Assembly (NCBI GenBank): GCA_947588895.1
Contig: CANQBF010000005.1
Span: 1-44,184, forward strand
Reading direction: 5' to 3'
Source: an uncultured Bacilli bacterium
GTDB taxonomy: Bacteria > Bacillota_I > Bacilli_A > RF39 > UBA660
Length of the DNA stretch: 44,184 bases
A program made the translations under genes and the position numbers. The notes beneath the pieces were generated by a model, which saw only the letters and a list, made by a program, of their open reading frames with translations, was not told where the DNA came from and made no database searches. Positions 31,394-39,743 of the stretch are shown in pieces (position 1 is the first letter of the stretch; each line of letters starts with the position of its first letter).

Positions 31394-34327
31394 TTATCTT
31401 ATTCTCCTTGTAACTCTTGCATTATTGATTGAAGATTCTTGTAATCTACTCTCAATCCATTTAGCATTAGTTTCATCTTGTGCTTCAATTAAAATATTTT
31501 GATTACTATTCTTAAACATATCATTATATGAATTTGCTTTAGTAAACTCAGCTTCACTTAAGTCAATTTGCTTTAAGTTAGGTGTATTCTCAAACATATT
31601 ACTAAAATTAGTAACATTACTTGATTTTAAACCATTTAGCTCTAAAGTTTCTAAATATGGACATTCTCTAAACATTGAGCTCATATTAGTTACATGTGAT
31701 GTATCCCAATTACTCATATTAATATATTTTACATAACGAGATGTTGAGAATAAATTACTAACATTTTCTAATACTGGTGTATTCCAATCTCTAGCATCAA
31801 TAGATTTAAAATGATTAGTATTAAATAAGAATGACATATTAGTAACTTTTGGTGTATTCCAATTTTTAACAAATAATTCAGCTTCATTACTATCTATTTG
31901 GAAATTTAAGAAAGAATTTAAAGTAGTCAAAGACTCTATATTCCAATTATTCATATTTACTCTTTTTAATTTTGAATTATATGAAAAAGTGGAAGTTAAA
32001 TATACACTACTAGAAATTGTCCAATTACTTATATTAATTTCTTCTAAGTTAGGACAATTATTAAAGGCATTATTTAATGCTAATGAACCATTTTTGATTA
32101 CCCAACCATCCATATTTATTTTTTGCAAATTAGTACAGTTAAGGAACATATCAGTAGCATAATTACTACTACCATTTAAAGTCCACTCACTTAAATCGAC
32201 AAATGTTAAACTTGGACAATTTTTAAATAAACTTGTAAAATTAGATAATTTTGGAGCGTTCCATCCATTAATTTCTGCTTGTTCTAACTTTGGACAATCT
32301 TGAAACATATTTAAAATACTTGTTAACTCCGGTGCATCTAATTTTTTCATATCAACAATTCTTAAATTACTAAAGGCATTTAAAAATAATGATGCTAAGC
32401 TACTTACTTTTGGAATACTCCAATTAGCCATTTCAATAACTTGTAAATTATTATTATCATTAAAAATATTTATACTATAAACATTTTCCAAATTCCAATT
32501 ATTCATACTAATTTTAGCTAAAGATGAACAACCAGCAAACATATTAGTTAAATTAGTAACACTATGAACATCCCAATCATCTAAATTTAATTCTGTTAAA
32601 CTATTACAACCATTAAACATCGCTTGCATATCGGTAACATTCGGTGCTGTCCATCTATCTAAATTAACATTTTGTAATAAGCTATCATTTTGAAACATTC
32701 CTATCATTTTTGTTACATTTAATGTATTCCAACCATCTAAATTTAAATTAATTAATTTGCTATTATTAGCAAATGTTGCAGTTAAATTATTAACTTTTTC
32801 TGTATTCCAACCTCTTAAATCAATATTTTTAAATATTAAGCCAGCAAAAGCATTATTCAAATCAGTTAAATTAGAAACATCCCAATATGGAGCATTTAAA
32901 GTTACATCTGTATTTGATGTACCAGTTATTCCTTTAAAAATTAACTCTTTATTTAATTTTGTCATATCCCAATTGCTTAAATCAATAACTTCAATATTAT
33001 TACTATCAAGAAAATCACTTAAAGTATTAACATTACCCATTTTTATATCACTCATCGTAACTTTAGTTAAATTATTATTATTTTGTAAGAATCCTTTAAA
33101 ATTATTTTCTAAGCTTGATAAATTCCAACCACTTAAATCAATTTCCTTAAAAGCAGTATGATAAAACATATTGGTAACATCTGTCACTTTTCCCATATTT
33201 AATTTATCTATACCTATAATGTTAGTTACACTACTAGCATTTTTAAACATACTACCCATATTAGTAACATTCGAAGTATCAAATAAACTTAAATCAAGAG
33301 TTTTAATACTACTACAATTATTAAACATACTATTCATACTAGTAACTTCACTTGTATCTAAGTTTTCAAATGTTATATCAGTTAAACTTTCAAATCCTGA
33401 AAAAGCATTATCTAAATTTTTTACATAAATACGATGTTTAGAGCCAATATATAAATCATATTTCGTAGTATCCTCATTATTTACTTTTAACCACGCAATA
33501 ACATTTTTATTTTGTAATTCAGATACATCATAAACAGCAATTATACTATCATCTTTTTGAGTAGTACCATTTGCAAATTTAATACTAGAATCAATGGTAT
33601 GAATAAATTGAATAGTTTTTATATTACTTGTGTATTCTCCTAAAATATCACTTAAACTTCTATTTTCACTAGTTATATCCATATATGTTTTACTTACTAA
33701 TTGACAATTTAAATTACTTGCTTCTATTGCGACATTCATACTAGTATTTTTTAAATAATCTTGATTTAATCTTTTATTTTTTAATCTAAAGAATGTTTCA
33801 ATATATTTAGTTTCATTGCCATGTAAATTCATACTGACATTATAAACTTTTTTATTAGTATCCCTTATTTTACTTAAATCAAGTCTCGTATTAAGATTAG
33901 CCCCATTAATTTTTACTAAAAAATCTCCACTTTCAAGGGCTACTGACATACTACCATTCATTTCAACTGTTATATCAAATGTACAAAAATAATTTGTGTG
34001 GTCTTCACCACCCTTAACTTCAACTTTAGCAAAATTATAAGTACCATCTTCTTCAGTTAAAGCATATTTTTTATTTTCTTCATTCGTTGCATAATAATAC
34101 CCTTCATTTGTTTTAGCCATATCCACACTATTAAAATCTAATTTAAAATTATTATTTGTTAAATTGGATAATGTAACATCCCCCATTCTTTCCATATATC
34201 CATTAAAAGTAGCTTTAGTAGTTTTATTAATAGTAGAAACTGCATAATAAGCAAATGTTGTACCCAACAATAATAATAATACTGCAAAAAAGATAACCAT
34301 TAATGTTATTTTTGCATCTTTTTTCAT
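31394..34327 (-). CDS. BspA-like leucine-rich-repeat (DUF285) surface protein with TasA-like N-terminus
   Basis: 977 residues. An N-terminal signal/membrane segment (ending LLGTTFAYYAV) and a TasA-like domain to about residue 212 (NSVDMAKTNEGYYYA, YFCTFDITVEMNG, TSMNVAIEASNLNCQL) match the proteins at 16880 and 30754. From about residue 275 to 960 there is a long array of DUF285 repeats of about 23 residues, with the pattern L..LDLS.WDTS.VTNMSSMF..C, as in BspA and mycoplasma surface proteins that bind host or other cells. There is no C-terminal anchor; the N-terminal segment may hold it, or it may be incorporated in a fibre. The promoter and AAGGAG site are clear. Coupled to the downstream gene. 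Confidence 0.88.
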   Translation of the reverse strand: MKKDAKITLMVIFFAVLLLLLGTTFAYYAVSTINKTTKATFNGYMERMGDVTLSNLTNNNFKLDFNSVDMAKTNEGYYYATNEENKKYALTEEDGTYNFAKVEVKGGEDHTNYFCTFDITVEMNGSMSVALESGDFLVKINGANLNTRLDLSKIRDTNKKVYNVSMNLHGNETKYIETFFRLKNKRLNQDYLKNTSMNVAIEASNLNCQLVSKTYMDITSENRSLSDILGEYTSNIKTIQFIHTIDSSIKFANGTTQKDDSIIAVYDVSELQNKNVIAWLKVNNEDTTKYDLYIGSKHRIYVKNLDNAFSGFESLTDITFENLDTSEVTSMNSMFNNCSSIKTLDLSLFDTSNVTNMGSMFKNASSVTNIIGIDKLNMGKVTDVTNMFYHTAFKEIDLSGWNLSSLENNFKGFLQNNNNLTKVTMSDIKMGNVNTLSDFLDSNNIEVIDLSNWDMTKLNKELIFKGITGTSNTDVTLNAPYWDVSNLTDLNNAFAGLIFKNIDLRGWNTEKVNNLTATFANNSKLINLNLDGWNTLNVTKMIGMFQNDSLLQNVNLDRWTAPNVTDMQAMFNGCNSLTELNLDDWDVHSVTNLTNMFAGCSSLAKISMNNWNLENVYSINIFNDNNNLQVIEMANWSIPKVSSLASLFLNAFSNLRIVDMKKLDAPELTSILNMFQDCPKLEQAEINGWNAPKLSNFTSLFKNCPSLTFVDLSEWTLNGSSNYATDMFLNCTNLQKINMDGWVIKNGSLALNNAFNNCPNLEEINISNWTISSSVYLTSTFSYNSKLKRVNMNNWNIESLTTLNSFLNFQIDSNEAELFVKNWNTPKVTNMSFLFNTNHFKSIDARDWNTPVLENVSNLFSTSRYVKYINMSNWDTSHVTNMSSMFRECPYLETLELNGLKSSNVTNFSNMFENTPNLKQIDLSEAEFTKANSYNDMFKNSNQNILIEAQDETNAKWIESRLQESSINNARVTRRIR

Positions 34328-34364
34328 ACAAGCTCACTCCTTACTATCTAATCATCTATAATTA

Positions 34365-34393
34365 AGTATAAACTATTTTTAGTTATTATACAA
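34365..34393 (-). promoter_or_regulatory. promoter of the BspA-like/TasA-like pair
   Basis: Minus strand TTGTAT (34388-34393), 17 bases, TATACT (34365-34370), just after the terminator of the preceding operon. Confidence 0.7.
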
Positions 34394-34396
34394 GTT

Positions 34397-34420
34397 AAAA
34401 AAAGAAGACTTTTCATCTTC
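34397..34420 (-). terminator. terminator of the rimM-trmD operon
   Basis: Minus strand GAAGA and TCTTC with a 7-base loop and seven Us; the stem starts within the last codons of the gene ending at 34413. Confidence 0.75.
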
Positions 34421-34778
34421 CTTTACTATGTGTCATATTAATTTGACTTTCTAGCATTAAAAGTACATCAATATATTTACTTAATTTACTTGGTCCAATT
34501 AATTTATAATATTTATTAATTAAATAATTACGAAAATTTTCGATTTCTAAATATATACCTTCAGCCTCATCACTACTACCATCTGATTCATTATACATCA
34601 TAATAGCATATAATATTTTTTTATACTTTTTTTCAAAATTTTTATCTAATATTTCTTCGATTAATAATGGTTCATAAATAGTTATTTTTTCATTATTTGC
34701 TTTTTTAGTAACTATTAAACCTTCTCTATCTTCCATTTCTAATATTTCAAAATCACTTTTTACTTCTTTAATTTTCAT
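34413..34778 (-). CDS. small unrecognised protein downstream of trmD
   Basis: 121 residues, soluble, acidic in the middle (NESDGSSDEAEGIY) with a helical C-terminal half (FRNYLINKYYKLIG). It overlaps trmD by 11 bases and has GGGGGAT before its ATG, so it is translated with rimM-trmD. In most Bacilli the gene after trmD is rplS (ribosomal protein bL19); this protein is not bL19, so rplS must be elsewhere. No function assigned. Confidence 0.75.
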   Translation of the reverse strand: MKIKEVKSDFEILEMEDREGLIVTKKANNEKITIYEPLLIEEILDKNFEKKYKKILYAIMMYNESDGSSDEAEGIYLEIENFRNYLINKYYKLIGPSKLSKYIDVLLMLESQINMTHSKGR

Positions 34779-35445
34779 CTTTATCCCCCATTAAATCTGG
34801 TCTTCTCTCACTAGTTCTTTTGACTTGTTCATTCTTTCTATATTCTTCAATTAACTTATGATTACCATTTAATAAAACATCGGGTACTTTATATCCTCTA
34901 AAAAGAGCTGGTTTAGTATATGTTGGATAATCAAGTAAATTATCAGTAAATGAATCTTTAATATAAGAATCCGTATTAATAACACCATCAATTAATCTCG
35001 TTACCGCATCAGTTATAGCCATCGCCGGTATTTCACCACCAGTTAAAACAAAATCACCAATACTTATTTCCATATCGACAAAATTTCTAATTCGCTCATC
35101 GTATCCTTCGTAATGACCACATACAATAATTAAATGTTTATAATTTTTCAAATTCATCGCTACATTTTGTTTAAAAGGTATTCCTTGAGGTGTTGTTAAA
35201 ATTACTAAAGAATCATCAGTTTTAACGCTTTCAATCGCTTTAACTACTGGTTCACACATCAACACCATGCCAGCTCCCCCACCATATGGTGTATCATCTA
35301 CTTGTTGATGTTTTAAAGTAGAAAATTCTCTAAAATCAATAATATTTATCTTTACTAAATTTTTATTAATTGCTCTTTTAATAATTGATTCATTTAAAAA
35401 GCCATCAAACATTTTAGGAAATAATGTTAATATATCTATTCTCAT
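34768..35445 (-). CDS. trmD: tRNA (guanine-37-N1)-methyltransferase
   Basis: TrmD makes m1G37 using SAM, preventing frameshifts. In 225 residues it shows the N-terminal IDILTLFPKMFDGFL, the SPOUT-knot motif around YEGYDERIRN and SIGDFVLTGGE, with the catalytic Asp in DGVINTDSY and the C-terminal YRKNEQVKRT stretch. It overlaps rimM by four bases (ATGA), the classic rimM-trmD coupling. Confidence 0.97.
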   Translation of the reverse strand: MRIDILTLFPKMFDGFLNESIIKRAINKNLVKINIIDFREFSTLKHQQVDDTPYGGGAGMVLMCEPVVKAIESVKTDDSLVILTTPQGIPFKQNVAMNLKNYKHLIIVCGHYEGYDERIRNFVDMEISIGDFVLTGGEIPAMAITDAVTRLIDGVINTDSYIKDSFTDNLLDYPTYTKPALFRGYKVPDVLLNGNHKLIEEYRKNEQVKRTSERRPDLMGDKDEN

Positions 35446-35936
35446 ACTATTAAATCACTTCCTTTATTAGTATCTATTCTTTTATTGTTTAAATCAACTT
35501 TTTTTATATATTCTGAAATAACTGGTATATAAAAATCTTTATTGCCTTTAACTTTTATTAAAGGATAATTAACATTTAATTCATAATCTATAACTACACC
35601 AAGTAATTTATCATTTTCATAGACATTTAATCCAATTAAATCATTTAATAAATATTCATTATCATCTAATACTAAATCACTTCTTAATATATAAATAGTT
35701 TCTCCTTTATATTTTAATACTTCATTTATATTAGTATATCCTTGAAATAATATTAAATCATTATTTTTATGAACTCTTCTATTTAATATAATTTCTTTAT
35801 CTTTATTTATTCCGATATATATTGGCATATCTTTTTTAAATATTTTATCTTTATATTCAAAATCACTTTTTACTTTAAGTTCTCCTTTGATACCAAAAGT
35901 ATTAATTATTTTACCTACTACAATAAAATTATTCAT
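35442..35936 (-). CDS. rimM: 16S rRNA processing protein RimM
   Basis: RimM assists maturation of the 30S head near ribosomal protein uS19. The 164-residue protein has the N-terminal FIVVGKIINTFGIKGELKV and the PRC-barrel-like C-terminus with LLNDLIGLNVY and YIPVISEYIKKVDL. I place the start at the ATG at 35936, after GAGGC; it overlaps the end of the upstream methyltransferase gene by eight bases. The preceding rpsP of many Firmicutes is not present here. Confidence 0.92.
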   Translation of the reverse strand: MNNFIVVGKIINTFGIKGELKVKSDFEYKDKIFKKDMPIYIGINKDKEIILNRRVHKNNDLILFQGYTNINEVLKYKGETIYILRSDLVLDDNEYLLNDLIGLNVYENDKLLGVVIDYELNVNYPLIKVKGNKDFYIPVISEYIKKVDLNNKRIDTNKGSDLIV

Positions 35937-36648
35937 AATTTGCCTCATACATTAATATACTCGCACTTACACCAGCATTTAAACTTTCACAACTACTATT
36001 CATCTTTATATAAGCTTTCTTATCACATAAGGAACTTACTTCCTTACTGACACCATTACCTTCATTGCCAATTACAATCGCATAATTATCACATTTTATT
36101 TTTTTGATATCTTCACCCATTGTAACTGAAGTTGTAATTTTTGTATATTTTTTATCTAAATTAGTTAAAAATTCAATTAAATCACATCTAATGATATTAA
36201 GATGAAAAATCATACCTTCACTAGCTCTTATTACTTTGGGATTATAAACATCAACACTATTGTTACTAAGTATTACACTCGGAAATTTAAATGCTACTGC
36301 ACTTCTTAAAATAGTTCCTAAATTACCCGGATCTTGAATATCATCTAAAATAATTATGTTGCCATTAATTTCTTTTGCTTTTAATTTATAACAAACAGCA
36401 ATTACATTAGTACTTGTTACTTGATTAGAAAGTTTTTTCATAATATCTTTTGTTACTACATAAGTTGGAACATTATAGTTTATAGAATCATCAACAGTTA
36501 TTATTTCTTTAACTAAATTAGTTTTTAAAGCTTCACTAACTAAATGTTCATCTTCAACTAAAAATAGATTTTCTTGATCACGATATTTTTTTTGTTGTAA
36601 TTTTTCCCAATATTTAACTTTTTCATTATTTAAACTAGTTAGGTACAT
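35929..36648 (-). CDS. TrmH/SpoU-family RNA 2'-O-methyltransferase
   Basis: 239 residues. An N-terminal substrate-binding part (NEKVKYWEKLQQKKYRD) precedes the SPOUT domain with the three motifs: the ILDDIQDPGNLGTILRSA stretch, AIVIGNEGNGVS and the final MNSSCESLNAGVSASI. This places it with the RlmB/TrmH group that modifies 23S rRNA or tRNA; the exact target is not readable. AAAGGTGG precedes the ATG. It is first in the operon with rimM, trmD and the unknown gene, with its own promoter. Confidence 0.9.
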   Translation of the reverse strand: MYLTSLNNEKVKYWEKLQQKKYRDQENLFLVEDEHLVSEALKTNLVKEIITVDDSINYNVPTYVVTKDIMKKLSNQVTSTNVIAVCYKLKAKEINGNIIILDDIQDPGNLGTILRSAVAFKFPSVILSNNSVDVYNPKVIRASEGMIFHLNIIRCDLIEFLTNLDKKYTKITTSVTMGEDIKKIKCDNYAIVIGNEGNGVSKEVSSLCDKKAYIKMNSSCESLNAGVSASILMYEANYE

Positions 36649-36663
36649 AAAATCACCACCTTT

Positions 36664-36692
36664 AGTATACTAAATAACTTTTGGTTTTACAA
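36664..36692 (-). promoter_or_regulatory. promoter of the spoU-rimM-trmD operon
   Basis: Minus strand TTGTAA (36687-36692), 17 bases, TATACT (36664-36669). The transcript start would be almost at the ribosome-binding site, leaving a very short leader. Confidence 0.7.
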
Positions 36693-36693
36693 T

Positions 36694-36779
36694 AAAAAAA
36701 GGAAAGCAATTATATTCTTTTTTGGAGTATGTTAGCATGTCTAAGACAAAACAGAACATATAAAATATTTTTGCTTTCC
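36694..36779 (-). terminator. long structured hairpin with U7 tail
   Basis: Minus strand GGAAAGCAA (36771-36779) pairs perfectly with TTGCTTTCC (36701-36709), enclosing about 60 bases that contain a nested TATGTT/AACATA pair and a TGTC-TTA-GACA tip. Seven Us follow at 36694-36700. It terminates transcripts from the YgjP-like gene but is far larger than the other terminators of the window, so a stable 3' small RNA is possible. Confidence 0.6.
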
Positions 36780-36810
36780 ATATTTATTATATATTACTAA
36801 TTTAATGAAT

Positions 36811-37443
36811 TCAATATTTTAATTTTTTTCTTCTTTCTTTATAATCAGGGATAGCCATTTCGACAATAGCCCAAAATTTCTTACCATGATTAGCTTCATA
36901 AAAATGGGCCATTTCATGAATAATAACATAATCAATTAATGAAACATCTTTTTTCAATAATTCACTATTTAAGGTAATAATTTTATCTCTTGTATTACAT
37001 ACTCCCCATCTGGTTCGCATTTTTCTTATTCTTAAACGAAATTCTGGTAATTTATTGAAACATTTTTTGCATATCTCAATTTCTTCATTAAATACTCGTT
37101 GACATTCTTCACTATAAAACTTATTTAACATATCTTCATCATGACAAGTTATTAAATCATCACTTATTGTTAAATTAGTGACACGATTATCAAATACTAC
37201 TTCATAACTTTTACCTAAATACCAAAATTTACTATCTCTGATACTTTTTTCTAAAGAATCTTCATACATTTTTAAAATGGCACTCGAATTTTTTGAAATT
37301 AATTTTTTTATTTCCATATCAGTTATATATTTTGGAGCAGTAATAATTAATTTACAATTTTCATCAAAGCGAAAATAAAGATTTTTATTATCTTTTCTAA
37401 TTACTTCATAATCTATAATATAATCATTTAACTTAAACTTCAT
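36811..37443 (-). CDS. YgjP-like zinc metallopeptidase (DUF45)
   Basis: 210 residues, cytoplasmic. The C-terminal half has RMRTRWGVCNTR and the zinc site HEMAH around residue 176, followed by NHGKKFW, the hallmark of the YgjP/M48-related DUF45 family. Function of the family is poorly known. The ATG at 37443 has no strong ribosome-binding site; an in-frame GTG nine bases upstream is the alternative. It is downstream of the SirA-like gene with a 33-base gap and probably co-transcribed. Confidence 0.85.
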   Translation of the reverse strand: MKFKLNDYIIDYEVIRKDNKNLYFRFDENCKLIITAPKYITDMEIKKLISKNSSAILKMYEDSLEKSIRDSKFWYLGKSYEVVFDNRVTNLTISDDLITCHDEDMLNKFYSEECQRVFNEEIEICKKCFNKLPEFRLRIRKMRTRWGVCNTRDKIITLNSELLKKDVSLIDYVIIHEMAHFYEANHGKKFWAIVEMAIPDYKERRKKLKY

Positions 37444-37476
37444 TTTAATCACTATTTAATTTTATCACAAAAATTA

Positions 37477-37893
37477 CTATCTAACAAACTCATTTAACCA
37501 AAAATAATCTTTATTTTCAAAATCGCAAACAAATAAGTTATCACTCATTAAATAATTAAATAATAAACTCGATTTAATTCCATTCGTTTTGAGTAAAATA
37601 TGACTCTTATAAGCTTTTAATTTACTATTTTCTAAAGAATATTTATTATAATATTCATGAATACCATCTTTATAATTATAATGAGAATTATTTTTAAAAA
37701 CATTGATAATTCTATTATTAATATAATTTATATCAAATGTATCAAAGATATCATGATATATATTAAATGATATATTAGAATTTAAATTATCATAATAATA
37801 AAAGCTTTCTATTGTCCGATATAAGTTATATGGTGTTTCTTTAGTTAAAATACTCATTTCTCTTTTTATTTTGAAAATATAAAAAGTTCTCAT
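37477..37893 (-). CDS. SirA-like sporulation inhibitor of DNA replication
   Basis: 138 residues. The N-terminus MRTFYIFKIKREMSIL and especially the C-terminus FVCDFENKDYFWLNEF follow the B. subtilis SirA (YneE) pattern (HYYTYLIKEEFA at the start and FLAMDFNSKRYGWLNP at the end). SirA binds DnaA domain I and blocks re-initiation once Spo0A is active. Synteny agrees: in B. subtilis sirA lies beside tkt, near lexA; here a transketolase-like gene is directly upstream and lexA three genes away. GGAAGTGAT precedes the ATG at 37893. Two Spo0A-box-like sites lie upstream. Homology is by pattern recall, moderate to good. Confidence 0.65.
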   Translation of the reverse strand: MRTFYIFKIKREMSILTKETPYNLYRTIESFYYYDNLNSNISFNIYHDIFDTFDINYINNRIINVFKNNSHYNYKDGIHEYYNKYSLENSKLKAYKSHILLKTNGIKSSLLFNYLMSDNLFVCDFENKDYFWLNEFVR

Positions 37894-37916
37894 TAACAAT
37901 CACTTCCCATATAATC

Positions 37917-37960
37917 ATTATATATGCTTAATTGTTTATTTTTTGTCATTTCTTGTCGAA
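37917..37960 (-). promoter_or_regulatory. promoter of the sirA-like gene with Spo0A-box-like sites
   Basis: TATAAT lies at 37917-37922 (minus strand) and the -35 region is poor (CAAAAA). Reading the + strand, TGTCATT (37944-37950) and the perfect Spo0A box TGTCGAA (37954-37960) are spaced ten bases apart, overlapping and just upstream of the -35, the position from which Spo0A activates. The ten-base spacing puts both on the same helix face. Confidence 0.5.
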
Positions 37961-37977
37961 GGTATTATTTTTAAAAG

Positions 37978-38002
37978 AAAAACTGATGTTTTTGACACCA
38001 GT
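37978..38002 (-). terminator. terminator of the transketolase-like gene
   Basis: Minus strand ACTGGTG and CATCAGT with a 7-base loop and U5. It is nearly identical to the holA terminator at 18534-18559. Confidence 0.75.
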
Positions 38003-38019
38003 TTAAATAATTTTAGTAA

Positions 38020-39678
38020 TTATTTATTTTGCATAAGTTCAATAATTTTTCTTTTAATATCTTCTATATTATTACTATTAAGTATATATTCATTATTCTT
38101 GATAAATTTTTTATAATTACTTGTATTATACATATCTAATATAAATATTTTAGTATTTGGTAAAAGCATATTATGATATTTTTCTGTTTGCATATCAAAT
38201 ACTTTAATTGATGGCATATATACCACTCTTAAAATTACCCCAATTGAAGCTAAAGTATTTGCTAAACTTGTTGCATTACTAACATTAAAACCAGATGCAA
38301 TTAAAATGCCATTAACTGAATCAGTTTCTTTTTTTACGGGATAACAACCAGCTTGAACATATTTATAATTAGTACCTGGCACTACTTTTACTTTTTCATT
38401 TGAAATAAATGTTATTGTTGGTTTACGATATTCTTTTAATACTTCATAAACGCCAATTACTTCATTTATATCGCATGGTCTAAAAGTTATTAGATTATTG
38501 ATAAAATTAAATGAATCAATATAATTAATAGTATTTTTATCTTCCAATAATGTATAATGAATATCTAAATTATTTACACTACTAACAAGCATACTATCAA
38601 GAATATTAGGATAATTATCTAAATTAGTACTAATAAATACTTTAAAACCTAAATATGCTAAACCAATTCCCATATTACTTAATAATGTTAAATTATTAAC
38701 ATCAATTATATTTCTAGCACTTGGTGTTTCTTTAGCCATTACGCCACCTTTTGGAATAGTTACTATTTTATTATTAGTTAGATTTAAAATATATGGATTT
38801 TTAGCTACTAATAAATTAAATATTTTTTGATTACTTTGACTTATTCTTTCTTCATAATTATCTTCTATTTTAATATTAGCAGCTTTATAATTAATATTAA
38901 TTTTTTTATTTTCTAAGAAATTAATAATATCTTTGACATTACTATTCTTTAGGGCTGTTTCTTTAATCGTTGCCCATTTGCTAAGTTCTTTATTTAATCT
39001 TTTATTAACTTCATTTATAATATCACTTTTATTAACACTTTCTTTGGTATCATTAATAGTTTTAGAAGTTTTTAAATTGACAAAAATAATAGTTGGTTCT
39101 TTACTAGTTTTAGCATCTTCTAAAATATTTCCTAATTTAGAAATTCCATTTGTTTCTTCAATTGTAAAGTTTAAAAATGAAAAACGGTCAACTAAGTCTT
39201 CTTTACAAGTATCAAAGCTATCTTTCACAACTATATAAATTACTTTATTTAATTTTTCTTTATTAACATAACAAATACTATCAAAAGCATTTGAGGATAA
39301 TAAATCATCATACTTACTAATACAAATAATGCGATTAGATATTAAATTACATTTAGGAATATTTGCTTTAACTAAAGCATCTAAATAACGATTGCCAATG
39401 GCAAGACCTAAACTTAAGCCATATATATCATGAACATTTTTATATTCGTAAGAAACTTCATCTTTATAAAAACATTGCATTACTTTTTCATGTATATTTT
39501 CTAAAGATTTACTAACAATAACTTTATCTTTATTAATATAGTTAAAATTATTGGTATCATATACTAAATTATTTTTGTAGATAGAATATAATAAATCTAC
39601 AATATCTAAATTAATATTCTTTTCTTCTTTACTTTCTAACTTAATTTTGTTTGTAACTAATAAATCCAACTTATTCAT
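38020..39678 (-). CDS. transketolase-related protein lacking catalytic motifs (pseudoenzyme)
   Basis: 552 residues against about 660 for transketolase. Homology is clear in the C-terminal half: ITFRPCDINEVIGVYEVL corresponds to the WRPCD/RPADANE region and VVYMPSIKVFDMQTEKY to VVSMPSTDAFDKQDAAY. The catalytic features are gone: the GDG thiamine-diphosphate motif is replaced around NRIICISKYDDLL, the REF/REH glutamate motif aligns with IIDVNN, and the histidine of DGPTHQP is missing. The N-terminal domain is shortened. The frame is open throughout, so it is kept as a protein, not decaying. It lies upstream of the sirA-like gene, in the position of tkt in Bacillus. A structural or regulatory role is inferred. 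Confidence 0.75.
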   Translation of the reverse strand: MNKLDLLVTNKIKLESKEEKNINLDIVDLLYSIYKNNLVYDTNNFNYINKDKVIVSKSLENIHEKVMQCFYKDEVSYEYKNVHDIYGLSLGLAIGNRYLDALVKANIPKCNLISNRIICISKYDDLLSSNAFDSICYVNKEKLNKVIYIVVKDSFDTCKEDLVDRFSFLNFTIEETNGISKLGNILEDAKTSKEPTIIFVNLKTSKTINDTKESVNKSDIINEVNKRLNKELSKWATIKETALKNSNVKDIINFLENKKININYKAANIKIEDNYEERISQSNQKIFNLLVAKNPYILNLTNNKIVTIPKGGVMAKETPSARNIIDVNNLTLLSNMGIGLAYLGFKVFISTNLDNYPNILDSMLVSSVNNLDIHYTLLEDKNTINYIDSFNFINNLITFRPCDINEVIGVYEVLKEYRKPTITFISNEKVKVVPGTNYKYVQAGCYPVKKETDSVNGILIASGFNVSNATSLANTLASIGVILRVVYMPSIKVFDMQTEKYHNMLLPNTKIFILDMYNTSNYKKFIKNNEYILNSNNIEDIKRKIIELMQNK

Positions 39679-39743
39679 AATACTCCTACCTATTCTTATT
39701 ACATTTCATAATTATACCCTATTTTTATCTTTTTGAATAGTCC

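Noticed and set aside
31600-33450. Regularly spaced repeated DNA units resembling a CRISPR-like array
   Set aside because: They are the codons of the DUF285 protein repeats; the DNA units vary and lie in an open frame, with no conserved repeat and unique spacers. No CRISPR array is present.
18534-38002. Near-identical terminators at 18534-18559 and 37978-38002 as copies of a mobile repeat
   Set aside because: The similarity is limited to a short 7-bp stem plus U-run and does not extend to the flanks, so convergence of terminator sequence is enough.
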